NCBI GenBank assembly: GCA_014338405.1
Contig: JTDE01000196.1
Span: forward strand, 1 to 64,000
Direction of reading: 5' to 3'
DNA from: Paragonimus skrjabini miyazakii
Lineage: Eukaryota; Platyhelminthes; Trematoda; Plagiorchiida; Troglotrematidae
DNA: 64,000 nt
The notes below the pieces were generated by a model. It made no database searches. It saw only the letters and a list, made by a program, of their open reading frames with translations, and had not been told where the DNA came from. The translations under genes were made by a program, and so were the position numbers. Positions 48,115 to 61,345 of this stretch are shown here, piece by piece (position 1 is the first letter of the stretch; every line of letters begins with the position of its first letter).

Positions 48115-49090
48115 TTTTAGCCATAAGGAATTCCGGGAGAAGCGAACTCAGTGGATTTCCCGTCGCAACCCTGTCCACTTGCCGTAAAGTAAACGTCTGG
48201 AAGTTGAACCCAGCATTATGTATGCAAAAACGTTATGATGACTTCAGTTTCATCACAGAGGTGGGGAAGGAAATATTACTGTTTAAAACAAGTTCACAAA
48301 CTGTTTGATGTAGCGAAATGTTGGTAAACATGGACGTCACATCAACTGAGCACATTAGACTTACTCGTGCATTTTGATCATCTCTACAAATCACGAGTTT
48401 GAAACCATCCTTCAGAATGCACTTACTGAAATGTTTTCTGATCGGTTCAAGGAAATCGGCTAGCCAGTAAACTAGTTTATACTGTGATGCGGTACACATG
48501 GACATAATGAGCCAAAGTGGGACATTGAGTTTGTAAGTTTTGGACAGCTCGTACATATACGGTATGCGTGTGTCCATTGACTACATGAGCTTGTACTGAC
48601 CAGCTGAGATTACACCATTAATCCTCAATTTTTCTAACTTTCGGCAGATATCCTTTTCCATTTTTCGGACACTGTCGGGAATATCATCCGGCAGACGCTT
48701 TCGAGCGTTATTAAAAATTTCAAACAATTTATCCATGTATTTTGTTTTGTCCATCAGTGTAACTCCTGAGCCTTTGTCCAGACTTGACATCATTGACCAC
48801 CCATTTTGTGCAATCCCCCTCCAACATTCACTTTCATACTGTTGCTCCAGAGATACCTTTGTTGTACGCTAGCACTATTACAGGTACATGTTGAAATCAT
48901 ATCCACATCTCCCAATCGTTTCATCATGTGTGAACTCGGTTCGTTTATAAGAAATCCCAGTTCTCCTAAGACGTGTCTGTCTGGAAGAATGGACTATCTG
49001 AGTAAATGAAAAGGTTGTCAGATGCTTTGGATCTTTATTATTGGGATCGGTGCACAAGCCTAATGAAGTTGCGCCCGTCTGGAGTGTGCC
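48115..49090 (-). mobile_element. Penelope-like RT remnant
   Basis: Minus strand: MMSSLDKGSGVTLMDKTKYMD (48793 on; family 'DKGSGVVLMDKxxY'), KLRINGVISAGQYKLM, then a TAG and SMDTRIPYMYELSKTYKLNVP (family 'SRIPRLYGLPKTHKPNVPLRP'), YKLVYWLADFLEPIRKHFSK, CSVDVTSMFTNISLHQTV (RT motif A) and, after a frameshift, TLRQVDRVATGNPLSSLLPEF (48185-48130; family 'RQVDGVAMGSPLGP'). It then ends before the YxDD box and the GIY-YIG domain. The in-frame TAG at 48583-48581 and at least one frameshift inactivate it. Upstream (48831-49090) a weak match to the region preceding the RT is possible. Confidence 0.8.
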
Positions 49091-49766
49091 CACTCCTGTT
49101 CAGTTCTGATGTTACCTGTTCCGATCCGGGTCCAACCGCGTCATGCATGCCCGTGTATCGACCGCACTGAATCACATCCAGTTGGAGCGTTTCAATTGGC
49201 TGAGTGTGCAGATGGTGACCGCGTACGTGCGTTCGGATGTGGAAGAGGGTTTTCGGGCCGATGGGTGTGTGGGCGCGCATGTACGGATTGGAACAATGAG
49301 CGTCACTTAGACTAGACGGCTTGTCACGTGGTGGGCCGCGTCAAAGGGCGAGACGACGGCTACAGACACCTTTCGGTCTGTGTCAGACCTCTTGGAAAGA
49401 TTACCGGAATGAATAGACATTATATTGCTGCCGTAGTGATCCATAAGAGTGGTATGCCAACTGACTTGAGGATTCTCTTGGGTCATGGTTTTCTTTTTAT
49501 CGGTGGTGTAACTCGAGCAATACTGAAGTGAACAACCGTGCGCTTATCAATTTGTTGAAGTTGTGCATACTGAAATTTCAATGAGAGGGTAATTTCAGGA
49601 AATGATTTCGACTACATATGCTACATGTATACTGGAGTCAATCATTATTTCCAGTTCCCTAGGAACTCTTGGAAGTTTACACTTCCTGAGAATGGATTAA
49701 TCGATGAATTGTTTTAAAAATCACTCATCGCGAGCATTACTGTGACACTTTTTGTCAGTCTTACAT
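49091..49766. other. GC-rich stretch of unknown nature
   Basis: 49100-49400 is CpG-rich (gacggcttgtcacgtggtgg and neighbours). It may be the 5' part of the Penelope-like element. Overlapping frames on both strands show no family. Confidence 0.35.
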
Positions 49767-50152
49767 TTCCGATGCGCCGTTCGGTAGTTCGTTAATTTCA
49801 ACCCGAACGTCACTCATAGTTGCTCGTCGCCTTCGTCTTCAAATGGACTTTCCAGTCAGCCTGTTTTGAAAAGGAGCTACAAACTAGAGTATCGATCTTG
49901 TTAGAGCTCGTCAATAGAGCATATACTTACCACAACCGGGACTAGAACACCGCCCACATTTTTTTAAGAAAACCATGTTAACCACTGAGCCAGTGACCTC
50001 ATACGTAGCACAATCGAAGTACCATATCTGAGCGTTCAACCACTATAGCTTGTGAGTTGTGATCAGGTTGCCGGTCGTCTCAGTAGGAGACACAGTAACT
50101 GTCCTGTAAGCTTTAGTCGATGACCCCGAGGTTAGGACTTCCCCGACAGGTC
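49767..50152 (-). mobile_element. SINE-1 copy I, minus strand, with leader
   Basis: Tail (gttaatttcaacccgaacg), damaged hammerhead (tattgacgagctctaacaagatcgatac on minus), B box, A box and the full leader, ending ggaagtcctaacctcggggtc on minus. It faces copy J head to head. Confidence 0.8.
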
Positions 50153-50357
50153 GAACGGCGCAGTGGTCAACACGGTTGCCTCATGAAAGCACGGTCCGAG
50201 TTCAAGTCCTGGTCATGGCAAGGATATACGCTGTTGGTGAACTTTAACAAGAGTGAAACTCCTGCCTGGCGTTTCTTTTCGAAAAAGACTGATCGCGAAG
50301 TGCATCCGAATGCGTCAACTGCGACCAAATGTGGGTGATGTTCAACTTGAAATCTTA
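50153..50357 (+). mobile_element. SINE-1 copy J, starting exactly at the tRNA-like head
   Basis: Opens with cggcgcagtggtcaacacgg (A box) and has the best B box of the family (gagttcaagtcc at about 50200). The hammerhead is ruined (ttggtgaactttaacaagagtgaaac). Tail gtgggtgatgttcaacttgaa. It has no leader, like copy C, while its inverted partner has one. Confidence 0.82.
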
Positions 50358-51169
50358 ACCTCATTGCGAATGAACTCATCTTCGCTATCCTGACAGTTAT
50401 TATTTACTGTCTTTTGCTTTCGGTGTCTGCAACGGTTCACTATCTGGGAAGTCATGTAATCCAATCGATAAAATAACTTGCCTCACTTTATGGCGCGGAG
50501 GATTCACATCCTGTCGGCTTTCCGTTTACTGAGACCAACTGGACAAACTGTTGAACATGTGATCAAATATAGTAATCGTTTTCCATCGTTATAATATTAT
50601 TTCAACTGGTGACGGTCAGTGTGAATAAAAAACATGATTGTCTAGTAAATGTATACCTACACCTCTACGACAAATTGTAGCTGAGATGATGGTATATTTG
50701 TATGCATTAGCAAATGACTCATCGCGATTTGTTTAGAACAGAGCTGTTGGTTTAGTCAGTGGAACAATTTAGAAGTTATCTCGATTACTTCTAAAGTTGT
50801 GAGAAAGAAACTATTGACTTGCTGTAAGGAAAAACAACTGGATGGATAATAATGGGAAAAAATTACAGAAAAACATTTCAAAGGAACTAAAATTGAAATC
50901 AGCCGTAAGCCTAGTTGAACTTTCAAAATTAACTAGGACTCATGAGAAATTGAGAAAGTTTATGTACATCTAAATATGTGTTGAACATCTTTAGAAGGAA
51001 ATTTTAGAAAGATTATTTAATTTAAAGTTGGTGTGCAATGGAAAGTTTGTATGAGAAAGGTAGCTAGTAGGCTTATACTGAACGCAATGGAAACTGCCTT
51101 TCAGGCATGCAACAATCGCACTACAACATATAGCGGACAACAGTTGGTTAGTTTCAACTGGGAGTGGCA
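50358..51169. other. Unrecognised, no gene seen
   Basis: AT-rich; may hold the 3' UTR of the CR1-like element on minus. Confidence 0.45.
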
Positions 51170-53560
51170 AAAATGTAGCTTTCTTCTAATGCAATAAACC
51201 TGGTGATCACGTTATCTGAAACAGTTGGTTTGGTTTTGGGAATATATGTAATAAATCTACGCTTGTATTCAACTACCGATGGTACATTTACGACAGACTC
51301 TAATCGGTTGCAGCAGCTTGTGCACACATGCAAGTCAAACGGCTTGTTTGATGTTGCAGTTTTGGCGCGTTGCCCTCAAGTTCTTTCTTCCACTAAGCAC
51401 AAGTTTTTTCAAGAGATCTTAGGCTGGTTGCGGGGTCTTATGTACTAAAATCAAGGCCTCTCAGATATTCCGGTGACGCAACGAGACACGCCCCAGTTTT
51501 AGCAATCGATTTGGGCAGTGTCGTAACCGGGTTCATAGCTATACGTTGTACCCTCGTAATAGGTGTGATCTCTTTTAAAAGATCAGGACGACCACATTGG
51601 ACACTTTACTGAAGATGGGAGCACACCAGCAAACTGAAAATGACAGTGAAGCAGTTCGAATGAAATGGTTCAGTCAGTCTGATGAGTAACTCCAGTAGCC
51701 AATTGGCTTTCTTGGCCATTGACAAATTGTTGGGAGACAGGCTATGGTCATCAGAGACTTTCGTGTCCAATTCGCGCTCACGTATCAAGCACTTTGTTTC
51801 CGAGAAAGTTATTTGTACAGCCTGAACGACGAAGGCGCATGCATTTACATTTAATCCTTTTGATCGGGAATCGGTTGTTTGCGGCTTAGCGACGTAATAT
51901 GTGCAAATCATACTACAATTACTTGCTTTCAGCCACATTATCTACTATACGTCTAATTTTAATATCACTGACATGAATTAATGGTGGGAATTGATAAACG
52001 TTGGGATTTTGAACATAAATAAAATGAAGAGTAGGGGTTCTAGTTTGGAACCTTATGACGCACTGCTAGAAGAGAAATATCTACACGAGCAACCCTTGTT
52101 CACCTTGACGGCAAGCCTTCGACCTTGAAGATAGCTGGTAAGCCATGGGAATCGTGGGTCTTTGGTCAGAATCACAAAACTTAGTGCAGAAAGTTGAACG
52201 GTCTAATCGGTCGAGACTTTTAGAAAAGTCTAAGGAAATCACATTGATTAGTTATCGTGCGTTGGTCATCTTTATCTAAGTAAATTGGTAACTCAAGAAT
52301 TTCTTTCGGAATCCGTGTTAACGGTCAAACAACTGTTCAAATCAAATGAAATGCTTACTCAACTGGTTGTCAATAAAGCCCTCCATGATCCTTGAGGCAA
52401 CCGATAATGATCCGTTCGACGTGTAATTAACAAGTTCAGTGCGATCGCCTCTATGAGAGATAGGTGACACCCTAAAAGACTTGTGGAATTTAACCTGTAT
52501 GAGAAATTGATTAGAAGTCCACAGTGTGGTCTTGACAAATTTTTGAAACAGGTGTGACTGGAAAAGAAATGAAATCTGGAGATGGAGACTTATTTTCACA
52601 AATCGTTGTTAGTTTTTGAAACACGCTGTAATGGACGTACTTATTAATTTTTCTCGTTTCATTTGTAATACTGGTTGTAAACTGACTCCGTGAGGCCGAT
52701 AGCAAACATACTCAGTTTGTGCTTGCCAAACGCACTAGTGACATCTCTATATAGGAAGATCATCCTACCTGTTTTGAGCTAGTGAGAGATTATGGGACGA
52801 CTTTTTGGTGATGGACGCAATTGTGCTACAGATCCGTTTTGGATTGACATTAAGTTTCCTAGTCAAATTTAGCTGGTACCAAAATTTATCGACCCACAAG
52901 GTTGTCACTAAACTGCAGGCTATACAGTACTCATCGCATGCTTCTTCATTAACCCCAAACTGAGGCATGTTTGTTACTGATCTTTTTAATGTTAACGAAC
53001 ATTTTGTGCAGCACCGAAATGAGCTTTGCACCTGGATCATCTAGGTTATCTAATCGGAACACACCTGTAGGTGGCTTGAGTAACGGGGTTCACAATCAAC
53101 TGCCAATATTCCTCAAGGGTTGGATCAGCTGAGACACATGTCACTAAGTTCCCTAGTCGAAGATAAACGATCCGCTATGTATAAGTTTTTCAAGAAATTT
53201 CCAATGGGGAGGAGAATATCTCCAATTTACCTAATGGTTTAACTATGATGATTGCGTTGTTAATATGGTCAGGAGATGCATTAATCTACAGGTCGTTATT
53301 CATGAGCTTTTGCTGGTTAGAATATAGTCTAACCTTACATATGTCTGGGAAGTCACCCACCACTTGAATTATTTGACATTTTTGGTTAAGTGAAAATCCG
53401 TAACTTCATGGTAGAGCTCAACAGCAGGTGATGCGTGTTTAGCATGAACTAGGCTGATGTCCAAATCAACCTCAGGATAATCGTAACACAACCTGTGAGT
53501 AGGATCTGTGAGAATCATGCAGAGGTAGCGCTGTATATAGCGTCGTTAATTAGGTGGCCC
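51170..53560 (-). mobile_element. CR1-like LINE (end of endonuclease, RT to C-terminus), decayed
   Basis: Minus strand, 53.5 to 51.2 kb: WVTSQTYVRLDYILTSKSS (family end of endonuclease 'TR-x-x-x-QTPSxLDLVLT'), LNVNPKRICSTIAS ('NPKKFWSYV'), SFRVSPISHRGDRTELVNYTS ('ANVTPIFKKGDRxDPxNYRP'), VASRIMEGFIDNQLSKHF ('ISKIMERIIRxxLxxHL'), HGFRKK, INVISLDFSKSLDRLD (52247-52200; RT motif A 'VDFSKAFDKV'), LHFIYVQNPNVYQFPPLIHVSDIKI ('LFLIYVNDLP' and the position of FADD, here lost to VSD), MAKKANWLLELLIRL, and KLLQPIRVCRKCT ('LFxPRxRTxxRxxFFSxR'). Many frameshifts. Open frames on plus in 51203-51448 are antisense to it. Confidence 0.8.
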
Positions 53561-56229
53561 CTGACTGGCGGGACAGGCTGGGATCGATTAGTCACACCTA
53601 TTAGACAACTGGATGATTGGTAAAAATGCCCGATGTGCCATACGACCTGGGCGAGATCAAAGGAACCGGGTCATTTTCTGCAAGACTCTTGATGTGGCTG
53701 TCAATAAAAAGGGTACCCTCGTCGCCTTCCGTAAGTTAGCGACTGTAGCAGTATACAGTCATGTACAGTATATTAAAGTCCTCGACTTTGACGTCTGCTA
53801 TATACCCGGTGTTTGTTGTACGTGCAATGGATAGTCTCGGAGCATCGAATACAATTCAAATGTGCTCCATTTTGTTGGGATGAGATGGGTCATTGACATA
53901 AAAGCTTTTGAAAGGGGTTACAAAACAGTACACTTCTCGTGACTCTACCCTAATTGTTTAGGTCTCTGTATAAGTTTTCTTCTGAGAAGCTATTCGGGCT
54001 CCGTCATTCCGATGCTTGTACCGCCGCTGCATCCAGTATTTGCATGTGAAATTGAACTGTCTGATGATGTATTAATGAAAGAATCGTGGCGGCTTTAGGT
54101 AGGCGATACCTTTACAGTACCATATAACTTACAAAGCCCTGATTCAGTCTTCTCAAGCCGCTCTTTGTAGTACCTGATATCACCCCGATATTTGCAGTGA
54201 CTGGCACACTGAGCCAGTAAGACTTAATCACTCAGGATTTGAATTACAGCCGAAAAGGTCTAGATGTTTAACTGGCTATCAAATAAGCCGGTCTACGTAG
54301 CCAGTTAACACTTATCAGCTGGAGGTCAGAAGGCGCAAACTTGACGGTTATAAACTTCTGCTGGTTTAAATCGAAAGAGATTATTGTGAGTAACAACACA
54401 ACTAAGCCTTCTATCCTTATTTACGGTCACACATTAGTGCCTTATCAGGCGTCTGGATGTATTGTGTATGAGTTTTCAGACATGTCACTTATAGCTTATT
54501 GTAGCACCAATATTTGCTCTATTTCAATTTAATAACTAAATAAGACTCAGCGTGATCTTATAAAGCCGCTATGTTTAGAGTTGGTATTCTGGCGGGGTTA
54601 ATGTAGTAGCTGAAACAAAACGTTAACAAAACGCAACGGTTTGAAGTGCTAATCAAGGTCAGCCTTATCATGACGACTGTTGTGACTTCCTGCAAGTGCG
54701 GTTGAATGCGATGAGCGACTGTGTGTTGACCACGCGCACTGCGACCTAGTGAACAGACGTACATTTCAGCGCTCTAATTCTACATGTGTTTTCTTCGTGC
54801 TACTTCTACCTAATGTACCCAACCTCGATTCGTTCTACCACATTTTCGAAGCGCTATCTAGCAGTATCTGTAACTTACAGATATACAGCACCGTTTTCTG
54901 ACTACAACTCCTGAGTACCTCCACTTCGCTCAGTTTCCATAAGCACGCGTGTAAAATTGTGCATCTTCAACCACAACACAACTTCAGTACCACGCTCAAG
55001 TGCTCCACAAGCTCTTTCCGATAGTGACATTATTCTTCTTATCAGACATAAAGATTCCTCTGACCGGACAATTGACCCCAGTAACAATTACAGCACAAGA
55101 AAGCCCACGATCTACTAAAGACGAAATTCTGCACGGTTTCCGCTCTGCACAAACACGTTCTATCAGTCCACCAATTGATCAGCATCCCATTGGTCGATCA
55201 TCGCATGGCCACTGGCCTGACACCGTCAATCCGACGTCGGTGACAACACTGAAGGCGCGTCAGGAACCTGATCAGTCACTGCCCTTGTAACACAAACTGG
55301 AGACAGTCGTAGTGACCGGATGGGGACTATGTGTAGTTGTCTCCATCTTGTCAGTTAATGGATATTTCGTAATAATAGACGCACAACCAACCTTCTTTAT
55401 ATAAGACACATGTACTAGGGAGAAATTTCGCGACATATTCCGCCATTTCGGAAACTTATGATGGCCAATTTAGTTTCTTTCGTTGTTACGTGTAACCGCT
55501 AAGCTTAGACGTGGGAGTGGTAAAGATCAATGAGAAAGCTTTGTTTTCATAATTACTTAGAACGATCATGGTTAAAAGTTGTAGTCACTGGATAAAGAAC
55601 CGTCGAGCCCGTAAACTTATGACAGATGTCTTAGGATTGAATGTTAGTTTCGTCCTCAGTAATGACATCTCATCGGTTAATCATGTTAGTGAGCCCATCA
55701 ACTGTGAACACTTAGGTACCTTTGTGTCACAGTCGTATGGTCTATGCACTGTTTTATCATGACACGCTGCGTCACATGCTGTTCTGAATGTTACACAATA
55801 TGTGAAATTCTTGGACCCCTGAAAATCAATTTGTATTTTATGCTATCCTGTTCTATGTAAAATTCACTTACAGTTTGTTTCCACTGTTATCAACAGATTT
55901 TTTGCGTAAATAGTCAGTACGTCACGATTCGAAGGAACCGGTATACAGTGTTCACAGTTTACGGCACCTTTCAAACGACTGCGAGCGATATGGACTGTTA
56001 GATAATTTCTCGTCCTTCCCACTGGAATCACACCTACAACAGTTGAGGAGGTTCATAAAGGGACTATTCGAAGTCCTATATCAACTCCAAGTGTTCTGTT
56101 GTGCCGCTTCCGCTGCGGGTTAGTCCTCACATCGTAGCCGACTGTGAGAGGCAACAAGCCAGTCATAACAGTAATGAGGACTAAGTTAGGATACCCCTGA
56201 CCGAGACAAATGTATTCGCTTGCAGTTGC
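53561..56229. other. No supported gene
   Basis: Could contain the N-terminal endonuclease of the CR1-like element (minus), but I see no clear motif. The plus frame at 55000-55290 is Ser/Thr/Pro-rich without a known domain. Confidence 0.4.
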
Positions 56230-56620
56230 CATCTGAGGCCCAAGCAATTGATGAACGTAGGCGCAGGAGCATTAATATACACAATGTGCCTGTTGCCGAA
56301 AGCACTGACGCTTTCACTCAAGCATTGCACAATCTAGACCACTGGCTTCTCATGGCATCAGTCATTGGTATATCTGATCTAACAGTCGTTGGCGTAAGTC
56401 GTCTACCTCAGTCGGTGTTCTCAGACTCGATAAGTGCCCCTTCACTTCTGAGAATAATCTTCTTAACAAAAGAAGTGACAAAATAGATGCATGCAGCTTG
56501 GGTCGCAGTCCGCGTACAGCTGCCTGCTGAGATCAGGTAACATTCTGACAGATTAAGAAACGTCGGGTCGGAATGGATATAACTATACACTATTACAAAA
56601 CCCAGTGCCATTGCTCCAAA
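56230..56620 (+). mobile_element. Possible LINE ORF1-like fragment
   Basis: Plus frame reads RRRRSINIHNVPVAESTDAF, then ALHNLDHWL, DLTVVGVSRLPQ, LRIIFLTKEVTK. The layout (basic stretch, beta-strand 'S-I-x-I-x-N-V-P-E-S', later 'LRIIF') matches the RRM-like ORF1 or gag-like segment of fluke CR1-type LINEs. Then a stop, and a weak continuation (VRVQLPAEIR). The call rests on pattern only. Confidence 0.35.
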
Positions 56621-59600
56621 TATTGCTCCAGACGACCTTCGTGCAGATGCCACATACGTCAAAGATAACAGGAACCACAAGCTTCCTAATTGCTACACTA
56701 AAGTTGTCTCGCCGGTCGTCAGATGCGCATGTCTGAGCGAATGTTGTTTCAGTGTGTTTCAGTGTTCGTTGTCAAAATGATTGTAGCCAATCTTTTTATA
56801 CCAATAAACCGTCCAACACACATTTTCACCGACCAGCACAGAAACAGGAACGCGGAATCAAATATCGTTCTCCCTCCTGTAACATCCTATGAACTTATGG
56901 TCTGGTCGTAATTAGCTCGGGTATATTTGTACACTTATCAACAGCCCGTGAAATGATGTGTCACTTAAAAGAAGATGGACCACACCTTTCCTCCAAATTA
57001 TCACATTTTTGGTAACTGATTTTCTTGTCAAAGGCGCAAATGTCAAAAGTTAAGTGTTTTACTTCAGGCGACTGCCAGGACACAGGTTTTATGTTACTAA
57101 CTCACTAGTTAAACGCAGTGAATAGATCATGCAATCTATAGACTTTCCCATTAACCTCCGGTTGTAGACGCTTCTAAGCCACGTACCACGTATCAAATTG
57201 TTCAATGGTTAACAGAAGTAACCCTCTCCGATTTTGATGTTGTATCTGATTCGATTAGCAAGTGCGGGACAGAATATGAGTTGTCGTCGTGTCAGGTGAA
57301 GCCACACAGTTAGAAATTCACATCGGCCTTTCTAATCAACAATAACCAGAACAACCCTTTAAAAATTTCTCGTTAGTGATTGTGAGACCAATTGATCCGA
57401 TCAACTGAAACGTCCGACACAAAACCCTCAGGAAAAATCATTTGAACGACAGTCAATCCGACAGCAGTCGGGTACCACCTGGCTTGGAGTGAAAAATAAG
57501 GTAGACTGACAGACAGTTTGTATACACTAAATCAGAACCTGGAGAATGCAAAGGTCGACCTGCTTGAGTTATGGGTTCGTTGACTTTGATATCATAAGCT
57601 CAAATCTTGGCAAACAAATCGACCAGATGGCAGTACAGGTGACTTACTAGACCAGTGTTGTCTTATTCGATAACAGAATTAGCGCAGACCTTTGACCATT
57701 CAGAAGGACGACCTTAGATCACAGCGGACAAGGTACATGTGTGCTTGTGAGGAAACGGTTGGCGGAGGAATAACTGCAGTGGATGGCGAGCGGCTCAGGT
57801 TGTGTACACCAGTCTGATAGAGCAGGTTTAACGATATAGCATGAAATGGTGGGTCCGAAACAGTGTCTGAGTACAATTTACACCCCAGTTTGAATAGAGG
57901 TTTTGGGTGAGATGCGAGGTGGTTGACATCCGACGACCGAGTGGCAACGACCACAGATGGGTTGATTAGATGTGAGATAATGGCCCAGTTGTCCCACATA
58001 CCTGGGGTTTGCCGCAACGAGCTAGTACTGCAAGCAATGGACCAGTAATTCTCTTTGCGTTTTTTGGTCATCGTAGGTAGGCATCAAACATCGGGCTAGA
58101 AACCAGGCTGTAGACGTTCCTGAGACCAGAATTAGACGAGTGACACCAAGGGTAGACCAACGACTCCCTATTGTAAATGGTGGTTCTACAGTAGTGTTAA
58201 CGATACTCAAATCTGTCGATTCAGTCGGTAGGACCTATGTTGAAGTTGAAAAGCGCTTGCTCTCTATTGTCGAGATATCACACTCTATGCATCCATCTTT
58301 ACGTGGACCACAATCTGACCACTTCTGTAAGATTTTAGCTAACCGGTCGTTTCTTTCGGATTCCTTCACTCGAGTTGCACCTGATTTTTTAACTGTGGAT
58401 GCTTGATATAATAAGCTAGACACAAATATTTACAAAGTTAAATTCTCTTGGAGGTACATATCTTCCGGGTGGATCAATAATCAGGTCATGAGAATCAATA
58501 GTTGGAGACATTCCAGTTGTTTAATGTGGCACAATCCAGTATAACTGTCTGGCATCGGTTGACATTAGGGTTCAGAAACCATATGACAAAGCCCGTTGTT
58601 TACACTATCCTTGGACCATCTGGCGAAATTAATTTAAGTTTTCATTTTTCATGTCATCTGCTTTCTCCATTACATTATGCGTGTAGAACTGATGTGAACT
58701 CACGATTTTGTATTCAGACATGAGTGCTTAGGGTTTAGGCGGTTTTTTGAGATTATGTGAGATTATAAGACCGAATAGAAAATCAAACTTTCAGGATTGT
58801 AAGTGGCAAGCATTTTCTATTTGACTCACCCCAGCCAATATTACAGCCACTGTCTGATTTTTTCTCCTAGTGAGTGCCATTGACCAAACTAAGCTTCTTA
58901 TACGGTTACTTAACTAAACGTAATGATGAATAGAGGTTAGGAGATATGGCGCATTTTGAACTGAATCTCACTCACGGTTGGTTGAAGCCCTAGTATTCAG
59001 ATGAGACTTTCGGTTTGCCCACTTTAAAATAAACTAATTAAGACCCGTTTAATGCCTTTATTTGCAGCTGCGCCAATTTTGAATGAATAGCATTTTCCTC
59101 TTTCTTTAGAGGGAATTACCTTCTAGACCCTAAGGATCCAAATTCCTCGCTGAGTTAAGCGTGATGCGACCTTTATTGCCTTCCAGTAAAGAGAAAGTTC
59201 AATTACCTTTTGAAGCTCTTCACAATGAAAAACGTTTTAATAAATTTATTTTCCCCCCGAGTTTTTGACAAAACAAATTTTACGCTATAAACCATTTCTC
59301 AAAGCTTTAATGAGGTCTTTATGATGTGCTAACAATATATCGTCCTTATCGCTTTGCAGTTATTCAGTCAATCGAAAAAAGTTGAAGAGACAGTGCACAT
59401 TCACTGTTTACAGGATGGTATCTCTGATTAAAACACACGAGAAACTTTGTTAAATCAAAGTAACTTCACGCTATTCTGCGGAATGGAGAAGCCCCATCGC
59501 CCATCAGGGACATAGTCACACTTGGCAACGGTTACTGTTTACTCCAAGGGGTTTGGTAATCATCTGTGTTCATCGTAAAAGATTTGAACTTGAGACGTAA

Positions 59601-60644
59601 AGTGAGCTCACGTTTGCAAACGACTCTTCCTTTACGACGCGGACTTCAGGTAGGTTCTACTGACACCTTCTATAACAGAGTTACCAGGTCGTCTGCCCAA
59701 CAATTCAGAATTTTTCAAATCGCCGACTGCAGGATTCGTCAGGATCTAAAACAGTTCACCGTAAGTCGATGTGGATTACACACAAGTCGTTGATGCTAAC
59801 GAAATACAGCACACCAAGTCGACTATGTCGTCCGGTTTCAACTAATTTGGCATTCGGTTGGTTGACATGAACAAGGCAAATAAATTTGGATCGGCTACTG
59901 TTCGCTTTTAGACCAGTGTCCACCGAAAACCGTTTTATAACCCTTTGGGTAACGAATACTAGTTGGAAATCGTATGACCTGAGCTTAGCCTTTTTAAAAT
60001 CTCCACCTTCATCCAGAGGTACACTGGTAAAAAACGTGAAAAAGAAAAAACGCGAAGAAAGTAAACTTACTTTGGGGAAATAATTTTGTTTACACTTGGT
60101 TGCCACAGCGGTTCACAGTTAAGTAATAGTCGAATATCAAGTTGATGACATAAACACACTAGTTGTTTATACACGTAATGTGCCACAGACTGGTTAATAG
60201 TCTGACGCAAGTTCGGAGCTGTGGACTATAGGGACACAGCTGAAATGGTATGTTGAGGATGTTTTGCCGTTTTGCATTAGCTATTTAACATTCACTGTAG
60301 CCGTAGTGGTTTTCAAGCATTTTTCTCTATCGAAATTAAGGTCTCGAGTAAGTCGGCATTTTCTGTAATACTGCTCACATCAGATCCTTGGTATTACTAT
60401 TATTACTGATGAAACTAATGGGCACAAATTATTGTTCCATATGGTAGGTTTTCCACAGTTCAGTAGATAAAAGTTGCATTCGAAAGTTGCAATATCTTTC
60501 TATGATGACAACCTCCCGTGGTTCACTCTGTGGCTTGTTAAGTACTCAAATCGAAGCGCCTCCCCTGTTTGTAAGTCTCGCGCCTAATCGCAAACCGATC
60601 ACAACAAAATCTTGACGACAGTCATCCAAGGATGAACAGTTCAT
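56621..60644. other. No supported gene
   Basis: Long minus frames (57700-58071, 123 codons; 59756-60106, 116 codons) and plus frames (58140-58406, 59566-59793) have no recognised domain. A Cys/His-like stretch near 59740 (ADCRIRQDLKQFTVSRCGLHTSR) could belong to a gag of the gypsy-like element downstream, but this is weak. Confidence 0.4.
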
Positions 60645-61345
60645 TCAATCGGAGGTTCAAAGGCTGCTGCAAGACAAAATAACTGAGCCTCCTATTTCTA
60701 CGTGACGCGCTCAAGTGTTTGTTGTTAGGAACGATAACCACAAAAACAGGATGGCTGTTGAATGCATCCAAAACATCAATCGACACATTTGTCTGGATAT
60801 TTGATGCCGAGACTTGATGACGTGGTAAAAAAGCGTCAAATTTTGTTGTGTATATTTTAGTAGATTTGTGGTACGTTTGTCACCAAGGGTCCATCCGAGA
60901 GGAGGAGGAAATGTACACTGCTTTCGTAGCTCGCATAAACGTTTATCAGTTTTGTCTCATTCCCTCCGGAGTAATGAACGGGGTCACAACCTTTCAACAG
61001 GTAGTCGAAAGTATCAATGAAAAAAACAGGCAGCGAATTTTCCGAATCTTGATAATGTTACATTATCTCGAGAGGAAGAAAAAACCCAAAAGCTGGCCAA
61101 ATTTATTGGAATCGCCCAAAAGTACGGAATTGCCTATAATGGAGGTAAAAATGTTATATCCGGCAGTAAAATTAAACGTATTAGTTAGACAGTTTCCAGG
61201 TGGATTATTAAACGAGATCCTGACCGTTTACAACTTCAAAAAGTTTTTCCCCACTTTATAATTTGAAGTCCCAACAGCGTGTTGTTGGTTTGTTTGCCTA
61301 ATATTTTCAATGGATTTTCCATTTCTCGGACAAATAAAACGGTTG
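60645..61345 (+). mobile_element. Ty3/gypsy-like LTR-retrotransposon RT remnant
   Basis: Frames read EVQRLLQDKITEPPIST, then RAQVFVVRNDNHKNRMAVEC (family 'SPVVLVxKKDGSxRxCVDYR'), NINRHICLDI, LMPRLDDVV ('YPLPRIDD'), SIREEEEMYTAFVAR ('HQVPIREEDKPYTAF'), YQFCLIPSGVMNGVTTFQQV ('YQFxRIPFGVTNAPAxFQR'), LDNVTL (the YLDDV box with the second Asp lost), AQKYGIAYNGGK, and QRVVGLFA ... HFSDK (start of the RNase H connection). At least three frameshifts and several stops; no LTRs, integrase or protease found. The 137-codon frame 60848-61261 is the largest piece. Confidence 0.75.

Noticed and set aside
57700..58071. 123-codon minus-strand open frame
   Set aside because: No recognisable domain, start context or splice sites; kept only as unrecognised DNA.
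58930..59040. Possible further SINE-1 tail on minus
   Set aside because: ctcactcacggttggttgaagccc and the following bases resemble the tail only loosely; too diverged to call.
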